A stretch of DNA of 64,000 bases, taken from Dendrolimus kikuchii. Taxonomy: Eukaryota; Arthropoda; Insecta; Lepidoptera; Lasiocampidae. The number at the start of each line of letters is the position of its first letter. Position 1 is the stretch's first letter. A program made the translations under genes and the position numbers. The notes beneath the pieces were generated by a model. That model was not told the origin of the DNA and did not search any database. It saw only the letters and a list, made by a program, of their open reading frames with translations. The stretch covers positions 1,922,001-1,986,000 of the forward strand of contig CM034412.1 of the NCBI GenBank assembly GCA_019925095.2, given 5' to 3'. Of this stretch, positions 1 to 9,719 are shown in pieces.

Positions 1-529
1 TTATAATCTGGCCATTTTTAATAATTCCCAGAAATAATCCCAGGAAATAAGCAGCGCAGAGTTTAAGAATTAGCTGTCGATCAGCGAAAACCACATCGAA
101 ATTGGCTTAGTAGTTTTTACGTGAATTTGTTATATCGCAGACAGATAAAAAAAAATTGCCGCGCTATCATAGTGAAGAATTCATAAGGGCATCGTTTTTA
201 CCATAACATCTACGGAACCTTAAAAGGCCTTTTAGAAAGTGCGTATAATTCCGTTCGCAACGGACTCATACATATCTGAAAACCTTTTAAAACAGCCGTC
301 GCTCCGTTTGTTTATATTGTAACAATGCTGAGCACAATTTGCATAAAATAATGCTATGACAAGGGCTCCCGGAGCGTTGTTATTCTGATAACACAATATG
401 CCACTTACCACACCTTGACATGTAAAAATCAGATTTGAAACACGCTATCCATGCTTCTGTGGACCTTTGACCTTACTTCTCTATTTATCGTTTAAGAGCT
501 ATGCTCTTGTCGGTGGTGCCTCCTTCAAT
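1..529. other. Unassigned AT-rich sequence
   Basis: No open frame, tandem array or repeat shared with the rest of the window was recognised here. A 61-codon open frame at 467-652 overlaps repeat N and has no recognisable protein features. Confidence 0.4.
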
Positions 530-760
530 CTTCTGGCCATAGGAAATCCTGTACTAAACAAGATGGACACGTCGTGTTTGGGCTCGTTTTACTTGTCTTG
601 GCTAGCACTCTGCTGCTACATGATATACAGGATCTCAAAAGCTTGTATTTAAAAAAGCTTATTTTTACATAACGTTCCATTTTATCATAAGAGTGTATTT
701 AATTCTTTTTTCTAAGTTTTCACGGAGAAGGGAATTAAATCACTAAAGAATCACTAAAAA
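530..760 (+). repeat. Repeat N, copy 1 (partial)
   Basis: The core, including 'gctagcactctgctgctac' near 600, recurs at 54945-55200 in the same orientation and at 53870-54210 inverted. This copy keeps the 3' half: the part with 'ccataggaa', then a tail ending near 'gggaattaaatcactaaag'. Copies 2 and 3 add an upstream part containing 'gagctgaaatttt' that is missing here. No protein coding is evident. I infer a non-autonomous interspersed repeat; its class is unknown. Confidence 0.6.
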
Positions 761-1085
761 ATGTAAAATAAATAATAGTAAAAAAAAAAACTAAAAAAGT
801 AGAAAATAAATTTGAATTAAAAGTAGTGTAAGAAAAAATGATTTTATTGTAAAAAAAGCGTGGAGTGCTTTTCAGGATATTATCAAAATAACCCTTCTAT
901 TCATATATGTTCATAAAATATTTATAACTACTGATACCATGCATGCACCCCATTTATTTTCTATTTTTTAGTTGGATTTTCTATAAAAGCGTAGTTTTTC
1001 AGTTTTTTTTTAAACTATTATTTATTAGGTTTCTTTTTTAACAAAAGTATTATTAAAAGTTAAATTAAGGCCAGCGTAAGAAGTC
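761..1085. other. Unassigned A/T-rich sequence
   Basis: Long A and T runs with no open frame. The stretch at 965-1030 ('tataaaagcgtagttttt' and following) resembles the sequence that follows element C at 53845-53880, so it is probably a decayed repeat edge. Confidence 0.35.
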
Positions 1086-1900
1086 TAAGTAATACTGTCG
1101 CCAAGTATCTGATTAAAACGCGCTGTAGGTGTGTTTGCAGCCAAACAGACGCGCTGTGCTAGCGCTTTGTATCGATGTAACTCAGTTTTTTTTTTTATTG
1201 GACTTGACTTTTGTTGTTGGTCCGAAGACCTTACAACTTTACCGGGGTCTTTGGGGCGAGTGCCTTCGCGAAGCGAAGGCGCTCGAGCCTGGGGGGGCAA
1301 CTTGCTCGAAGGAGCTCCCTAAGGAGTTTTACCTCGGCTGGACTGTTGCCATGAATGGGGAACGAATTTAATGATGCCCACCATAGGGCGACACAAAATA
1401 TTAATTGAGAACGGGCGACGGGTAATATAAAGCCCGAAGGGAAGGATCACGGCGGGCCGGGATCGGTGGTTTGCGGTGGCCTACGCTATCTTACTGCCGT
1501 TTCGCAACGTGTTATGGCTGGGAGAGAAGAAACGGCGAAAGAAACTTCCCAGCAACACGCCTAGTCTATCCTGTGGGGTGAGCTATGTCTCCTAGCGTCC
1601 CTCGCGGGGACGTGGAGAGATCTTGATTGGCGGCGTCTGAGACGCCGCCGTCTGTGTCTGTCTGTCGGTGCCTGCCAGCCTACTGTTCTAACCGTGGGCG
1701 GACTGATCCGGGCCAGCCGTTTCGTAATAACGTCGACTCTGTCCGTCAGGACGTTACGCGGTCGTCGCACAAGAGCCTTTCGACGAGGCTTATAATCGGA
1801 CGCGATGTAACTCCGTGCTAGTACCGCGTCGACAGCAAGCGAAAAAGTCGTCGTCTGCATATCGCTCATTTGGTAGAACATTGACGTAATTACCAGTTTT
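1086..1900. repeat. GC-rich decayed retroelement-like block with hairpins
   Basis: This block is much richer in G and C than its surroundings. It holds a hairpin at 1257-1285 (arms with GCCTTCG and CGAAGGC) and a perfect 10-bp-arm hairpin at 1629-1649 (GGCGGCGTCT, one base, then its complement). The stretch at about 1495-1550 resembles the 'cgcttcgcaacatgttg...gaagcggcgcaag' part of element C. Several short overlapping open frames exist on both strands, none with a recognisable domain. I infer an old GC-rich LINE piece, but no clade can be named. Confidence 0.35.
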
Positions 1901-2523
1901 GCATTTTTACAAGAGAGTGATTAGTGTTTTTTTTTTGGAGCTTTTTAGGTAGGATTATGATTATACTAGATATATATTACCGATGCAATATAGTGATATT
2001 CCTCCGAATGTATGGAGACCCCTGTTACATGTGTTTTAATATACTTAAGTCAAGTTTTATAAAATTACAATTAGGTCATTGTTCCACCAAATAAGCGATA
2101 TTACTATTTTATGAACGTGCGAATAGGTAAATTGTGTGCTACGCGCGTCGACGGCGCCGTATAAAGCATGGTGTGTGTTAGCCCTTAGATTTTGATGTAA
2201 ACGAAGCCATGGAGAAGCTTCTAGTTTTCCATAATCCGCCTGGAAAAACGTCCGCAACGCGATATTTCACGTTTTTATACTGTCAAAGTGAAAGGGTACC
2301 GCCAAATTAGACTCGGCCACAAAAGAATGAATTAACCATTGTTTGTCATGGCCCGCACTGGATTCTGTGTTGCCAGGATACAGAAATTTACAGAGTTTAG
2401 GGGAATTATAATATTCCCTAATCCTAACTGAGTCTTATATAATATTTATACATAAAATCAAAGCTTTCCAATAGAAATCTACGGTTTTGGTCGTTTAATT
2501 TTGTCTAAGTATTTGTTTTTAAA
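1901..2523. other. Unassigned AT-rich sequence
   Basis: No repeat shared with the rest of the window and no convincing coding was seen. Confidence 0.35.
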
Positions 2524-2536
2524 TTTATATACATGA

Positions 2537-2816
2537 CAAAACTACGTTTTAACGGTTTTAAGCGGGGTAATTTTATTTGATTTTGGTTTTTCCAACGTTT
2601 CGGCCACTGAAAAGTCGCCGTGATCACGGAAGACAAAGATGTCAAGTGTCAACGAGTATTGTTAAAGTTTTATTTAGCCTACCGTCAACTTGTTCATTTT
2701 AATTATTTAGTTTTAATTTTGTTTATGGTTATTATTTACTTTATGGGTGCCTTATCTAATTTAAAACTTAAAACATAGTTTTATTATGTATACAAGTCGC
2801 GAAAACTTAAGACAAT
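2537..2816 (+). mobile_element. Element C, copy 1, with 13-bp target-site duplication
   Basis: This is the reference full copy of element C. It starts near 'aaaactacgttttaacgg', carries the core 'acgtttcggccactgaaa' and 'gtgatcacggaagacaaag', and ends with 'gtatacaagtcgcgaaaac' and about 15 more bases. Its two ends are inverted relative to each other over about 25 bp, imperfectly. An exact direct repeat 'tttatatacatga' flanks it at 2524-2536 and 2817-2829. There is no poly-A tail and no open frame, so it is non-autonomous. Mechanism is unknown: terminal inversion suggests a foldback DNA element, while a 13-bp duplication is more like target-primed retroposition or a Penelope-like element. Confidence 0.75.
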
Positions 2817-3082
2817 TTTATATACATGAGTTTAAGAAAAACTTTCAAGTACAATATTTACATGAGCAAACATTTTATTCAAGCGAGTATCACGTCAACT
2901 ATTTTTTTGAAATATAAAAGTAACTAATGTTTATCAAGATATATTACCTACGTCTGTATTGTTGAGTATTATAAAACTCCTAGTATGCAAGACAATGTTC
3001 TAGGTACCAAATTTGATTTTGAATTTCAGTAAATTTCGTAAATGTAGCTCTAGGAATTTATAGATTGGTATATTACAAATTG

Positions 3083-3328
3083 ACGGCCTCTGTGGTTGAG
3101 CGGGCTAAGCCTTTGCCGGCGTACCTCACTGCAACGCAGAGGTTCCGGGTTCGATTCCTGGTATAGTAAATTTCAGAAACGTATTTTCTCCGTTATTTAC
3201 TATGGTCTGGGTGTCTGGGATCGGCCCCAGAGTAGTCCGTTGTATATTACCCATAACACAAGCGTAACTTGCTTAATTTGGGGATATACAATGTGTGTGT
3301 TTGTCTGCCGATTATTATTATTATTATT
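3083..3328 (+). mobile_element. tSINE1, copy 1 (tRNA-headed SINE)
   Basis: A SINE with a tRNA-like head: an A-box-like 'gtggttgagcgggctaag' near 3093 and a B box 'ggttcgattcc' near 3149, at the spacing expected of an RNA polymerase III internal promoter. The body is unrelated to tRNA and ends in (ATT)n. The direct repeat 'aaattg' flanks it at 3077-3082 and 3329-3334. Four further copies lie at 8015, 19583, 33624 and 39653. The open frame through it is incidental. Confidence 0.85.
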
Positions 3329-3334
3329 AAATTG

Positions 3335-3969
3335 GAATATACTTATGACACGTACCTTAAAGCCTACTGGCACAATGAATGAAATTTCTGAAATTACTTT
3401 CCTAATAAAAGCTTATACGGTTCGGTAAATTGTCGATCGCAGTGGGTAACCCTACCGTGTGAAAGAGAAACAAAAATGTATTGTTGGTTTGTTACAAGGA
3501 AATGCTTTTCAAGCTTTCCCGTACAATACGATTTTTCCTTTGCAACAGATTTAGGATTAATTGATTGTTATAATGGATACGTAGGGTGGCGAATGAAGCG
3601 GCTTTGGAGATTTATTCTGTAGATTAACCTTTTTTATTTATTTACTAGAATTCGTCCGCGACTTCGTCCACGTTGGTCGGAAAGAGCTAATATTTACGTG
3701 TCCCAACAACTTGAATTCACTACCCTTGATTCCCGGTATATAAGGTCTCACATATTTTATGATGTGGGGGCCTGGGCGGCGCGGCGTTGGTGGCGTAGCC
3801 TTCCACCACCAACACTCACAAAAAAGGAGTTATTTTTTAATGCAGTCCACAAAATGCGATTAAATGAGTCACTGTTGAATAACAACAAGCAGATATTACA
3901 ATAGACGCACTTGACAACTGTTAATAAAGACAATATATTTTTATTGAATTTTAGACGGTATGTGACGGT
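3335..3969. other. Mostly unassigned; possible Helitron end at 3645-3690
   Basis: The bases at 3646-3680 read 'actagaattcgtccgcgac' then 'ttcgtccacg', which resembles the inverted 3' terminus of CTAG-ending Helitrons seen elsewhere here. The rest shows no repeat or gene that I recognise. Confidence 0.35.
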
Positions 3970-4184
3970 AAAGTGGATGGATGCGGTCGTGTAAGGCCAC
4001 GACACACCTTCCGTGATAAAATTGATCGTGTACTAGCAGAAGGTGATGTCAGGAGCCTTAAGAACAGACGAGCGTGTATGACAAGAGCTGATGTCAAAGA
4101 AGCAAGTGAGGTGTGTAAGAATAAGCCTGAATGGCGCTCTGTTGATCGTGCCTACCCCGCAAGGGAACTGGCGTGAAGTTATGT
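3970..4184 (+). pseudogene. RTE-B copy 1: LINE ORF C-terminus and 3' end
   Basis: This is a 5'-truncated RTE-type LINE. The frame 3973-4176 encodes the last residues of the endonuclease/reverse-transcriptase polyprotein, including a C-terminal 'GVRPRHTF'-like stretch, 'DRVLAEGDVRSLKNRRACM' and a terminal 'ARELA' before the stop. Only the part beyond the reverse transcriptase domain is present, so nothing catalytic remains. The 3' end after the stop is 'gaagttatg' plus a very short tail. Compared with the other copies it has lost 'GRSR' and several downstream residues differ. Twelve more copies lie in the window. Confidence 0.8.
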
Positions 4185-4208
4185 GTATATTATATTTGTG
4201 TTATATTT

Positions 4209-4527
4209 TTATCCGTGCAGGAACGGAGAAAGAATACGATTTCCTGCGGCCGGGCGGCCTGTCGTAAGAGGCGTCTAAACAACCCACAGCCAGGTGGTAG
4301 GGCATTTGCCCGACTGGATAGCTACCACCCCTGGTCTAGAGCATGCCGCCATAACAATTTTGAGTTGTGTTCCGGCATTAGTGACCAGGTTCCAGACTCA
4401 CTTACGAGAGCAGCAGCGCATTTGTAGCAACTTTGATGTTGCAAATGTCCATAGGCGATGGTAACCGCTTTCCATCCAGTGGGCCGTCTGCCTGTCTGCT
4501 GAACTCCTGCAATAAAAATAAATAAAA
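4209..4527 (+). mobile_element. Element A, copy 1 (full length)
   Basis: This describes the family for all A entries. About 310 bp, starting 'ttttatccgtgcaggaacg' and ending 'ctcctgcaataaaa' with an A-rich tail, which is taken as the 3' end. Internal landmarks are 'cctgcggccgggcggcctg', 'ggtggtagggcatttgcc', 'ttgtgttccggcattagtg' and 'ggtaaccgctttccatca'. There is no tRNA, 5S or 7SL head, and open frames through it are in different frames in different copies, so it is non-coding. The 3' third resembles the 3' UTR of the LINE at 55541-55851. I infer a LINE-dependent SINE, although the ends also form short imperfect inverted repeats. Confidence 0.85.
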
Positions 4528-4528
4528 T

Positions 4529-4802
4529 GTATGTATGTATTCTCGTACCCCTCCGTATTTAAAGGAACGTTTTGATTTCCTACATCTTTCTCATTCCCGA
4601 TATTTGCGCTCTAGTAATAATCTCTCCTTAATGACACCTACACACACTTCTTCCTTCGTTGATATCTCTTTCACGGTACAGGCTGTCCGTTTATGGAACT
4701 CACTGCCACTCAACATCAGACAAGCTAAATCCATATTGACTTTTAAATTGATGGTTACTAAATATCTTTGGTCTTCGCAAGTCGAAAACATGCTGCTGAT
4801 TC
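4529..4802 (+). pseudogene. Jockey/CR1-type LINE ORF2 C-terminus (5' truncated)
   Basis: The frame 4535-4802 encodes a typical C-terminal segment of a non-LTR reverse transcriptase: 'SRYLRSSNNLSL', then 'FTVQAVRLWNSLPLNIRQ' and a final basic 'FKLMVTKYL'. This region lies after the reverse transcriptase domain and has no catalytic residues of its own. The LINE continues beyond the RTE-B insertion at 4803-5242 into its 3' UTR (5243-5513), which carries the hairpin typical of repeat P. The element is therefore a dead fragment used as an insertion target. Confidence 0.75.
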
Positions 4803-5242
4803 TATATACATACATACATACATACATAACTTCACGCCAGTTCCCTTGCGGGGTAGGCACGAACAACAGAGTGCCATTTAGGCTTATTCTTACACACCTC
4901 ACTTGCCTCTTTGACATTCATAACTCTTGTCATGCAAGCTCGTCTATTCTTAAGGCTTCTGACATCACCTTCTGCTAGTACACGATCAATTTGATCATGG
5001 AAGGTGTGTCGTGGCCTTCCACGACTTCTGCATCCATCCACTTTTGCATTGTATATCTGTTTAGTCATTCTTTCATCATGCATTCTTTCCACATGCCCGA
5101 ACCACCGGAGCATTCCTTTCCTTACCTTCACCCCGACACTCTCTTTCAGACCAACTCTCTTTCTTAGTTCGGTATTACGAACGCGGTCCGCGAGCGTCAC
5201 TCCGCAGATTTTGCGCAGTGCTCGCATCTCGACCGCGTTTAC
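4803..5242 (-). pseudogene. RTE-B copy 2, longest copy (131-codon C-terminal frame)
   Basis: The open frame on the minus strand (5227 to 4832) gives the most complete B C-terminus in the window: 'ALRKICGVTLADRVRNTEL', 'RWFGHVERMHDERMTKQIY', 'SRGRPRHTFHDQIDRVLAEG' and the terminal 'ARELA'. The 'CGVT...DRVRN' and 'WFGHVERM' motifs are standard landmarks of the region after the reverse transcriptase domain in RTE-like LINEs. A (CATA)n tail, read on the plus strand, marks its 3' end. Flanking 'ctatata' repeats suggest a duplication, but AT-richness makes that uncertain. It interrupts the LINE at 4529-5513. Confidence 0.85.
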
Positions 5243-5384
5243 TCTACTATATATACTATGATATATCCTATTTTTGTATAGTATATAAAGTATATTATTA
5301 TTTATTTATTTACTTATTCTTGGAATGATTTTTATTATTTATTGTCTTCACGGCCACTGTTGTCTTAATATTTTCCTCAGTTTA

Positions 5385-5513
5385 GGGGGTTGCCTGGAAG
5401 AGATCGCTGTAAGTGATAAGGCCGCCTTTTGTTCAACATTTACTGTACTTAGTATTAAGAACGTAACTTTAATTTTTGGTGAACAATAAAGTGTTTTCAT
5501 TCATTCATTCATA
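5385..5513 (+). repeat. Repeat P: LINE 3' UTR end with (ATTC)n tail
   Basis: The 3' end of a Jockey/CR1-type LINE. It carries 'ggaagagatcgctgtaagtg' followed by 'ataaggccgcc', an AGCGAT-type stem, then an 'aataaagtg' poly-A-signal-like motif and a (CATT)n tail. Related 3' ends lie at 15460, 50540, and inverted at 49815 and 61430. It most likely belongs to the same LINE as 4529-4802. Confidence 0.7.
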
Positions 5514-5580
5514 CGCGACGGTAACCGCTTTCCATCAAGTGGGCCGTCTGCCTGACTGCTGGACTCCGCCAATAAAAAAA
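5514..5580 (+). mobile_element. Element A, 3' end fragment
   Basis: Only the last 65 bases remain, from 'acggtaaccgctttccatca' to the A-run. It starts exactly after the (ATTC)n tail of repeat P. Confidence 0.75.
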
Positions 5581-6439
5581 CAACCTGCTTGTGGTTAAAA
5601 ATAAATGTCTCAGTGAATCGGTGTTTTTGGAAATCCATCCCCTAAAGGGGTGAAAGAGGGAATGAAAGTTTGCACAAACTTTGACTAGTTTTAATCTACG
5701 CGAAGGGGGTGGAGCGAGCAACAGCTTGTTAATAATTTAATTATAGAGAAATCTTATATACACGAGTACGACTCGCACACGGCCACTTGTTTTTAAATCT
5801 AAAGTAAATTTGTTATAAGCAATCGATGAAAAACCAAATTCAAGGTAACACGTCTGCCAGTAATCCCTTAACGGGCTTTTTCCTTGAGCGGGGCCTCCGT
5901 GAGCCCTAAATGAGGGTTTCATCCCTTGACGGGGGTCAGCTTAGCCCCTTTCCCTGCCATCAAGCCTGTAGAGGTGCACGGGGAATTAAATGTATTACGT
6001 AAAAGCAACGCACACTACGCGCTCTTCGTAGCGATCGTGACGAACATTTTCACGTATTAAATAACAAACAGAAAAAGAAATTAAAAATGGAGCAAAAATG
6101 AATGTATTTATTTAAAAATGGTATCTTATATATTCATATTGATAGTCATGAGTCTACCACCGCTTCCAAAGCAATATTTGGTATTGAAAGGAAGAAAGAA
6201 AGAAAAAGTTTATTTTCTAATGCAACACACACAGAACAACAGAATACATATAACAGTAATAACCATATTTAAAAAGATTTTGTGTCGTAATTTGTGAAAT
6301 GAGGTTGGCACTGAATATGTTGGTACGCAGAAACGTAGTCCAAAATAGCTCTGATTTTCAGTGTCTACTTCCAAAATCATACATAGGAAATTATTAAAAG
6401 AGAAAAAGCGGCGCAACAAACTACTACTACGAATTAGTA
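5581..6439. other. Unassigned; possible LINE tail at 6186-6420 on minus strand
   Basis: The stretch 'gaaagaaagaaaaagtttat' near 6195 looks like the inverted (CTTT)n end and poly-A signal of a LINE 3' UTR, comparable with 31856 and 61055. The rest is AT-rich with no recognised repeat. Confidence 0.35.
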
Positions 6440-6735
6440 GTAATAACAGCCATAAATGTCCCACTGCTGGGCTCGGGCCTCCCACTATAGGGGAACGGAC
6501 AGTGTACCTGCCACGCTTGTCCAAGGCGGCTTGGCAGGTTTGACACATCAGTTATCTCGATGTGCAGGTTGCATCACGATGTTTTCCTTCACCGTTATTA
6601 GCACATGGTAATTGTAACAATACGCACATTAGGTCAGAAAAGTGCCTAAGTGATGCATGCGTTCCGGCCAGGATCGAACCAGCGCCCTTTGAGTCTGAGA
6701 CGCGGGCGCTAGCCATTACGCTACCACGACTTATT
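6440..6735 (-). mobile_element. tSINE2, copy 1, with 15-bp target-site duplication
   Basis: A tRNA-headed SINE on the minus strand. Its head holds an A-box-like 'gtagcgtaatggctagcgc' and a B box 'ggttcgatcc'. The 3' part ends in 'gggacatttatggctgttat', a tail type common at RTE-like LINE ends. The direct repeat 'tactacgaattagta' flanks it at 6425-6439 and 6736-6750, so this copy is full length with both ends defined. Copies at 52437 and 62724 join RTE-Q fragments. Confidence 0.85.
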
Positions 6736-6750
6736 TACTACGAATTAGTA

Positions 6751-7042
6751 CCATTTCGTAATAAAAATAAGAATTTTAAAAGTCGGAAAATAAAATTCTA
6801 CTTGCGGAGTATAGAAATGAAGTTACCCAACAAAGTAACTTTCTAAACTTAAGTTGCTATGAAGCGGTGTTATTTGAAAAATAATAAAAAACACAAAAAA
6901 ATCTTTCCTTGCAGACAAACGCATTTTAGGAATACCAAATAGCCAGACCAGAGTATTACAGAAGTTTTACGCAATTTATGCTGTCCAGACTCGAACCTAG
7001 GACTTTTATTTTCCAGTAAAATAGGCACGTGAATATAAAACT
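6751..7042. other. Unassigned AT-rich sequence
   Basis: No shared repeat or coding seen. Confidence 0.35.
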
Positions 7043-7176
7043 AGCTTTCTGATTTGTCGGCGCAGCAGCGTTGCGGTATCAGTATGCTCGGTATACGAGT
7101 ATTCGCATTATCGGTGCGAGAGGGACACAGGGCATACCGACATCGTGCCTTTGCTGCATCGGCAAATCAGAAAGCA
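7043..7176. repeat. Foldback hairpin, about 134 bp
   Basis: The outer arms pair well: 'gctttctgatttg' at 7045-7057 with 'caaatcagaaagc' at 7163-7175, continuing imperfectly inward through 'cggcgcagcagcg' and 'ctgcatcgg' and 'ggtatcagtatgc' against 'gcataccga'. No open frame of note. It may be a small foldback transposon or a hairpin-forming transcript; only one copy is present here. Confidence 0.6.
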
Positions 7177-7558
7177 GCCTTAGATTACGAGAGTCTATCT
7201 ATTAATCAAGTGTTTGATAGTATTACAATATGGCGATTAACACGCTATAACAAACCATTATGAATTTATTATTTCTGTCTTGTGCGTCACGTCACTTCTG
7301 TATATTACTTTTTTTTTGTTCGTTTCCTTTTATTTGTAATTATAACAATGTTCATATACACTACTAATTGCATAATTTTATAACTAATGTTTATTGTTTT
7401 TAATTTGCTTTCTGGAGCTAAGCCATGGCAGAGTTTAGGGGTTAGAGGTACTTGGGAAAGATCAGCGCTGGTTGTGGAATTAGCATTATTCTGAGCAAGA
7501 GCCTTTTTAAGACACCATATTTAATTGTTATATATATTATCATGTAAGATTTTTTGTA
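7177..7558. other. Mostly unassigned; LINE 3' UTR-like motif at 7410-7530
   Basis: The bases 'gatcagcgctggttgtgg' with 'attctgagc' nearby resemble 27540-27610 and 48719-48770, where similar text precedes LINE tails. This is a weak resemblance. Confidence 0.35.
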
Positions 7559-7970
7559 TCTTGTCTATATATAAGTATATATAAAAATCAATTGCTGCTC
7601 GTTTGTCTCGCTAAAACTCGAGAACGGCTGGACTGATTTGGCAAATTTTAGTTTTGAATTATTTGTGGAAGTCCAAGAAAGGTTTAAAACGTGAGTAAAT
7701 ATGAAAAAAATGCTTGGAATACAGTAAAAACAACAATTTCGCTTTCTCTTAGAAACTATTCCTACCTGTCAAACATTTGCTGTTCGTCCCGTTGTTTAGA
7801 AATCAATTAAATTTAAAAGTTTTTCAGAAATCAAACTAACTTTAAAAGTGAAGTTTTTTTCATTTTTTTTGGTTTTGAATGTCAAACGTTTGATGTTCGT
7901 CCCGTCGTTCAGAAATCAACGTTTTCTATTTATTGATTCTGAGGCGGTACGAAGTTTGCCGCGTCAACTA
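7559..7970 (+). mobile_element. HelD, copy 1 (Helitron-like, non-autonomous)
   Basis: It begins near 'tatatataaaaatcaattg', has the usual 'aactcgagaacggctggac' module, two diverged internal copies of 'ttcgtcccgtcgttcagaaa', and ends 'gaggcggtacgaagtttgcc'. The second copy at 36772-37046 is inverted and keeps the CTAG terminus, which here is decayed to 'caacta'. It has no coding; I infer a rolling-circle element moved by an autonomous Helitron. Confidence 0.6.
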
Positions 7971-8014
7971 ATTCTAAATAAATATTTTTTCTTTCTTCCT
8001 TCTTTCTAATTAAT

Positions 8015-8253
8015 AATAATAATCGGCAGACAAACACACACATTGTATATCCCCAAATTAAGCAAGTTACGCTTGTGTTATGGGTAATATACAACGGACC
8101 ACTCTGGGGCCGATCCCAGACACCCAGACCGTAGAAAATAACGTAGAAAATACGTTTCCGAAATTTACTATACCAGGAATCGAACCCGGAACCTCTGCGT
8201 TGCAGTGAGGTACGCCGGCAAAGGCTTAGCCCGCTCAACCACAGAGGCCGTCG
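8015..8253 (-). mobile_element. tSINE1, copy 2
   Basis: Complete head with B box 'ggttcgattcc' (read on minus) and an (ATT)n tail at 8010-8020. It lies directly beyond the HelD end. No clear target-site duplication was found. Confidence 0.85.
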
Positions 8254-8558
8254 ATTTATAATTATAGCGTAAGTCCACGTACAATTTGTCCGTCGTGTAG
8301 CGTGCTTCTAATGTTACGAAGGTGCAATAACTCTGTAGCAATAATCAACTTTATAGCGGTCGACATCGTTTTTGTGCGAGCTAACGCTTTTTTAGTACTA
8401 TAAAATATTATTACACGTCTCTACATATGAATAGAATCGGAATTACGATGTCCACGTTACGATGTCACGTTTATGGATTTATATGCAAAATTCAAATAGT
8501 AATATCATGCATAATTGTTTTGTTACGGTTACGATGCGAATTAAAGAAAAATAGTACA
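8254..8558. other. Unassigned sequence
   Basis: Nothing recognised in about 300 bases. Confidence 0.3.
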
Positions 8559-8560
8559 TT

Positions 8561-8997
8561 ATGGTACTAGTGTGTAACATTGGTGATTACCGCCGAGGCG
8601 CCATTGAGACTCGAGCCGTAGGCGAGGGTCTTAAGAGAGCCGAGGACGGTAATGATCAATACACACGTGTATCATACGATGTTTTTCAACACACTTGTGA
8701 ATAAAATAACAACAAAAACTCATTTTATTCAGTAGATAAAAAAAGTTATATATGAGTGAAAGTTTTATTTGTTAAACACGTACGAATTAAAATTATCTAT
8801 TTAAATAAGAAGTTGTATGAAATGAGCAAGCAATAGGAACATTCATTTATTTGTTCTATAGAACACGATCTTTTTTTTTTATAAATAACTCACTAGTGAG
8901 TTATAATGTTTTTTACTCACAGTTTGATAATGGGTGTCATTCTGTGCCTAATTGCGGTGACCATAGAGCCACTTTATGAGCAAGTGTGTTGAAAAGA
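8561..8997 (+). mobile_element. Element G, copy 1 (two-hairpin repeat)
   Basis: All three G copies start 'tagtacattatggtactag'. The first part forms an imperfect hairpin ('gtgtgtaacattggtgattac' against 'ggtaatgatcaatacacac'); the second part is bounded by 'ttttcaacacacttg' near 8687 and its exact complement near 8983. A perfect 20-bp palindrome 'ataactcactagtgagttat' sits at 8885-8904. This copy lacks about 60 bases present in copies 2 and 3. No open frame. I infer a non-autonomous DNA element of unknown class. Confidence 0.7.
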
Positions 8998-9033
8998 ATA
9001 TTTATTTCTAATAACGACATACAACACAAAATA

Positions 9034-9410
9034 CGTATTACGAACGCGGTCCACGCTCGCGGACCGCGTTCGTAATACCGAGGTAAGAAAGAGAGTTGGT
9101 CTGAAAGAGAGTGTCGCGGTGAAGGTAAGGAAAGGAATGCATGATGAAAGAATGACTAAACAGATATACAATGCAAAAGTGGATGGATGCAGAAGTCGTG
9201 GAAGGCCACGACACACCTTCCATGATCAAATTGATCGTGTACTAGCAGAAGGTGATGTCAGGAGCCTTAAGAACAGACGAGCGTGCATGACAAGAGTTAT
9301 GAATGTCAAAGAAGCAAGTGAGGTGTGTAAGAATAAGCCTAAATGGCGCTCTGTTGTTCGTGCCTACCCCGCAAGGGAACTGGCGTGAAGTTATGATGAT
9401 GATGATGATG
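9034..9410 (+). pseudogene. RTE-B copy 3 with foldback 5' end and (ATG)n tail
   Basis: The frame 9119-9388 ends with the B C-terminus ('FHDQIDRVLAEGDVRSLKN', 'ARELA'). The tail is (ATG)n rather than the (ATGT)n of other copies. The 5' end is an exact 18-bp inverted repeat (9035-9052 and 9061-9078, loop 8), so the cDNA appears to have snapped back during integration. The direct repeat 'aacacaaaata' flanks it at 9023-9033 and 9411-9421. A 30-bp deletion removes part of the 'WFGHVERM' region. Confidence 0.85.
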
Positions 9411-9485
9411 AACACAAAATAGTAGTAAGGTGTTACCTTACTACTATTTTGTATAGATAAAATTTTACAGAAATTGTATGCCGAT

Positions 9486-9719
9486 TTTTTTTTAATTGCA
9501 GGAGTTCAGCAGGCAGGCAGACGGCCCACTTGATGGAAAGCGGTTACCATCGCCTATGCACATTTGCAACACCAAAGGCGCTACAAATGCGCTGCTGCTA
9601 TCTTAAGGAAGACTGGAACCTGGTCACTAATGCCGGAACACAACTCAAGGTTGTTATGGCGACATACTTTAGACCAGGGGTGGTAGCCATCCAGTCGGGC
9701 AAATGCCCTACCACCTGGA
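9486..9719 (-). mobile_element. Element A, 5'-truncated copy
   Basis: It keeps the tail end (poly-T at 9486 on the plus strand) through 'ccaccacctgg' complement and stops at 9719, missing about 90 bases of the 5' end. Confidence 0.8.

Noticed and set aside
3083..3170. Possible tRNA gene
   Set aside because: A and B boxes are present but the acceptor stem is not, and the tRNA-like part continues into a SINE body in five copies.
3096..3428. Open frame starting 'MSGLSLCRRTSLQRRGSGFD' at 3096, 7930-8238 and 33638
   Set aside because: It is a read-through of tSINE1; the head is a tRNA-like pol III promoter.
4173..4427. Recurrent open frame 'QERRKNTISCGRAACRKRR' and its reverse-strand partners, seen at many places
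   Set aside because: They lie inside element A copies, appear on both strands and several frames, and are interrupted by random indels; they reflect repeat copies, not a gene family.
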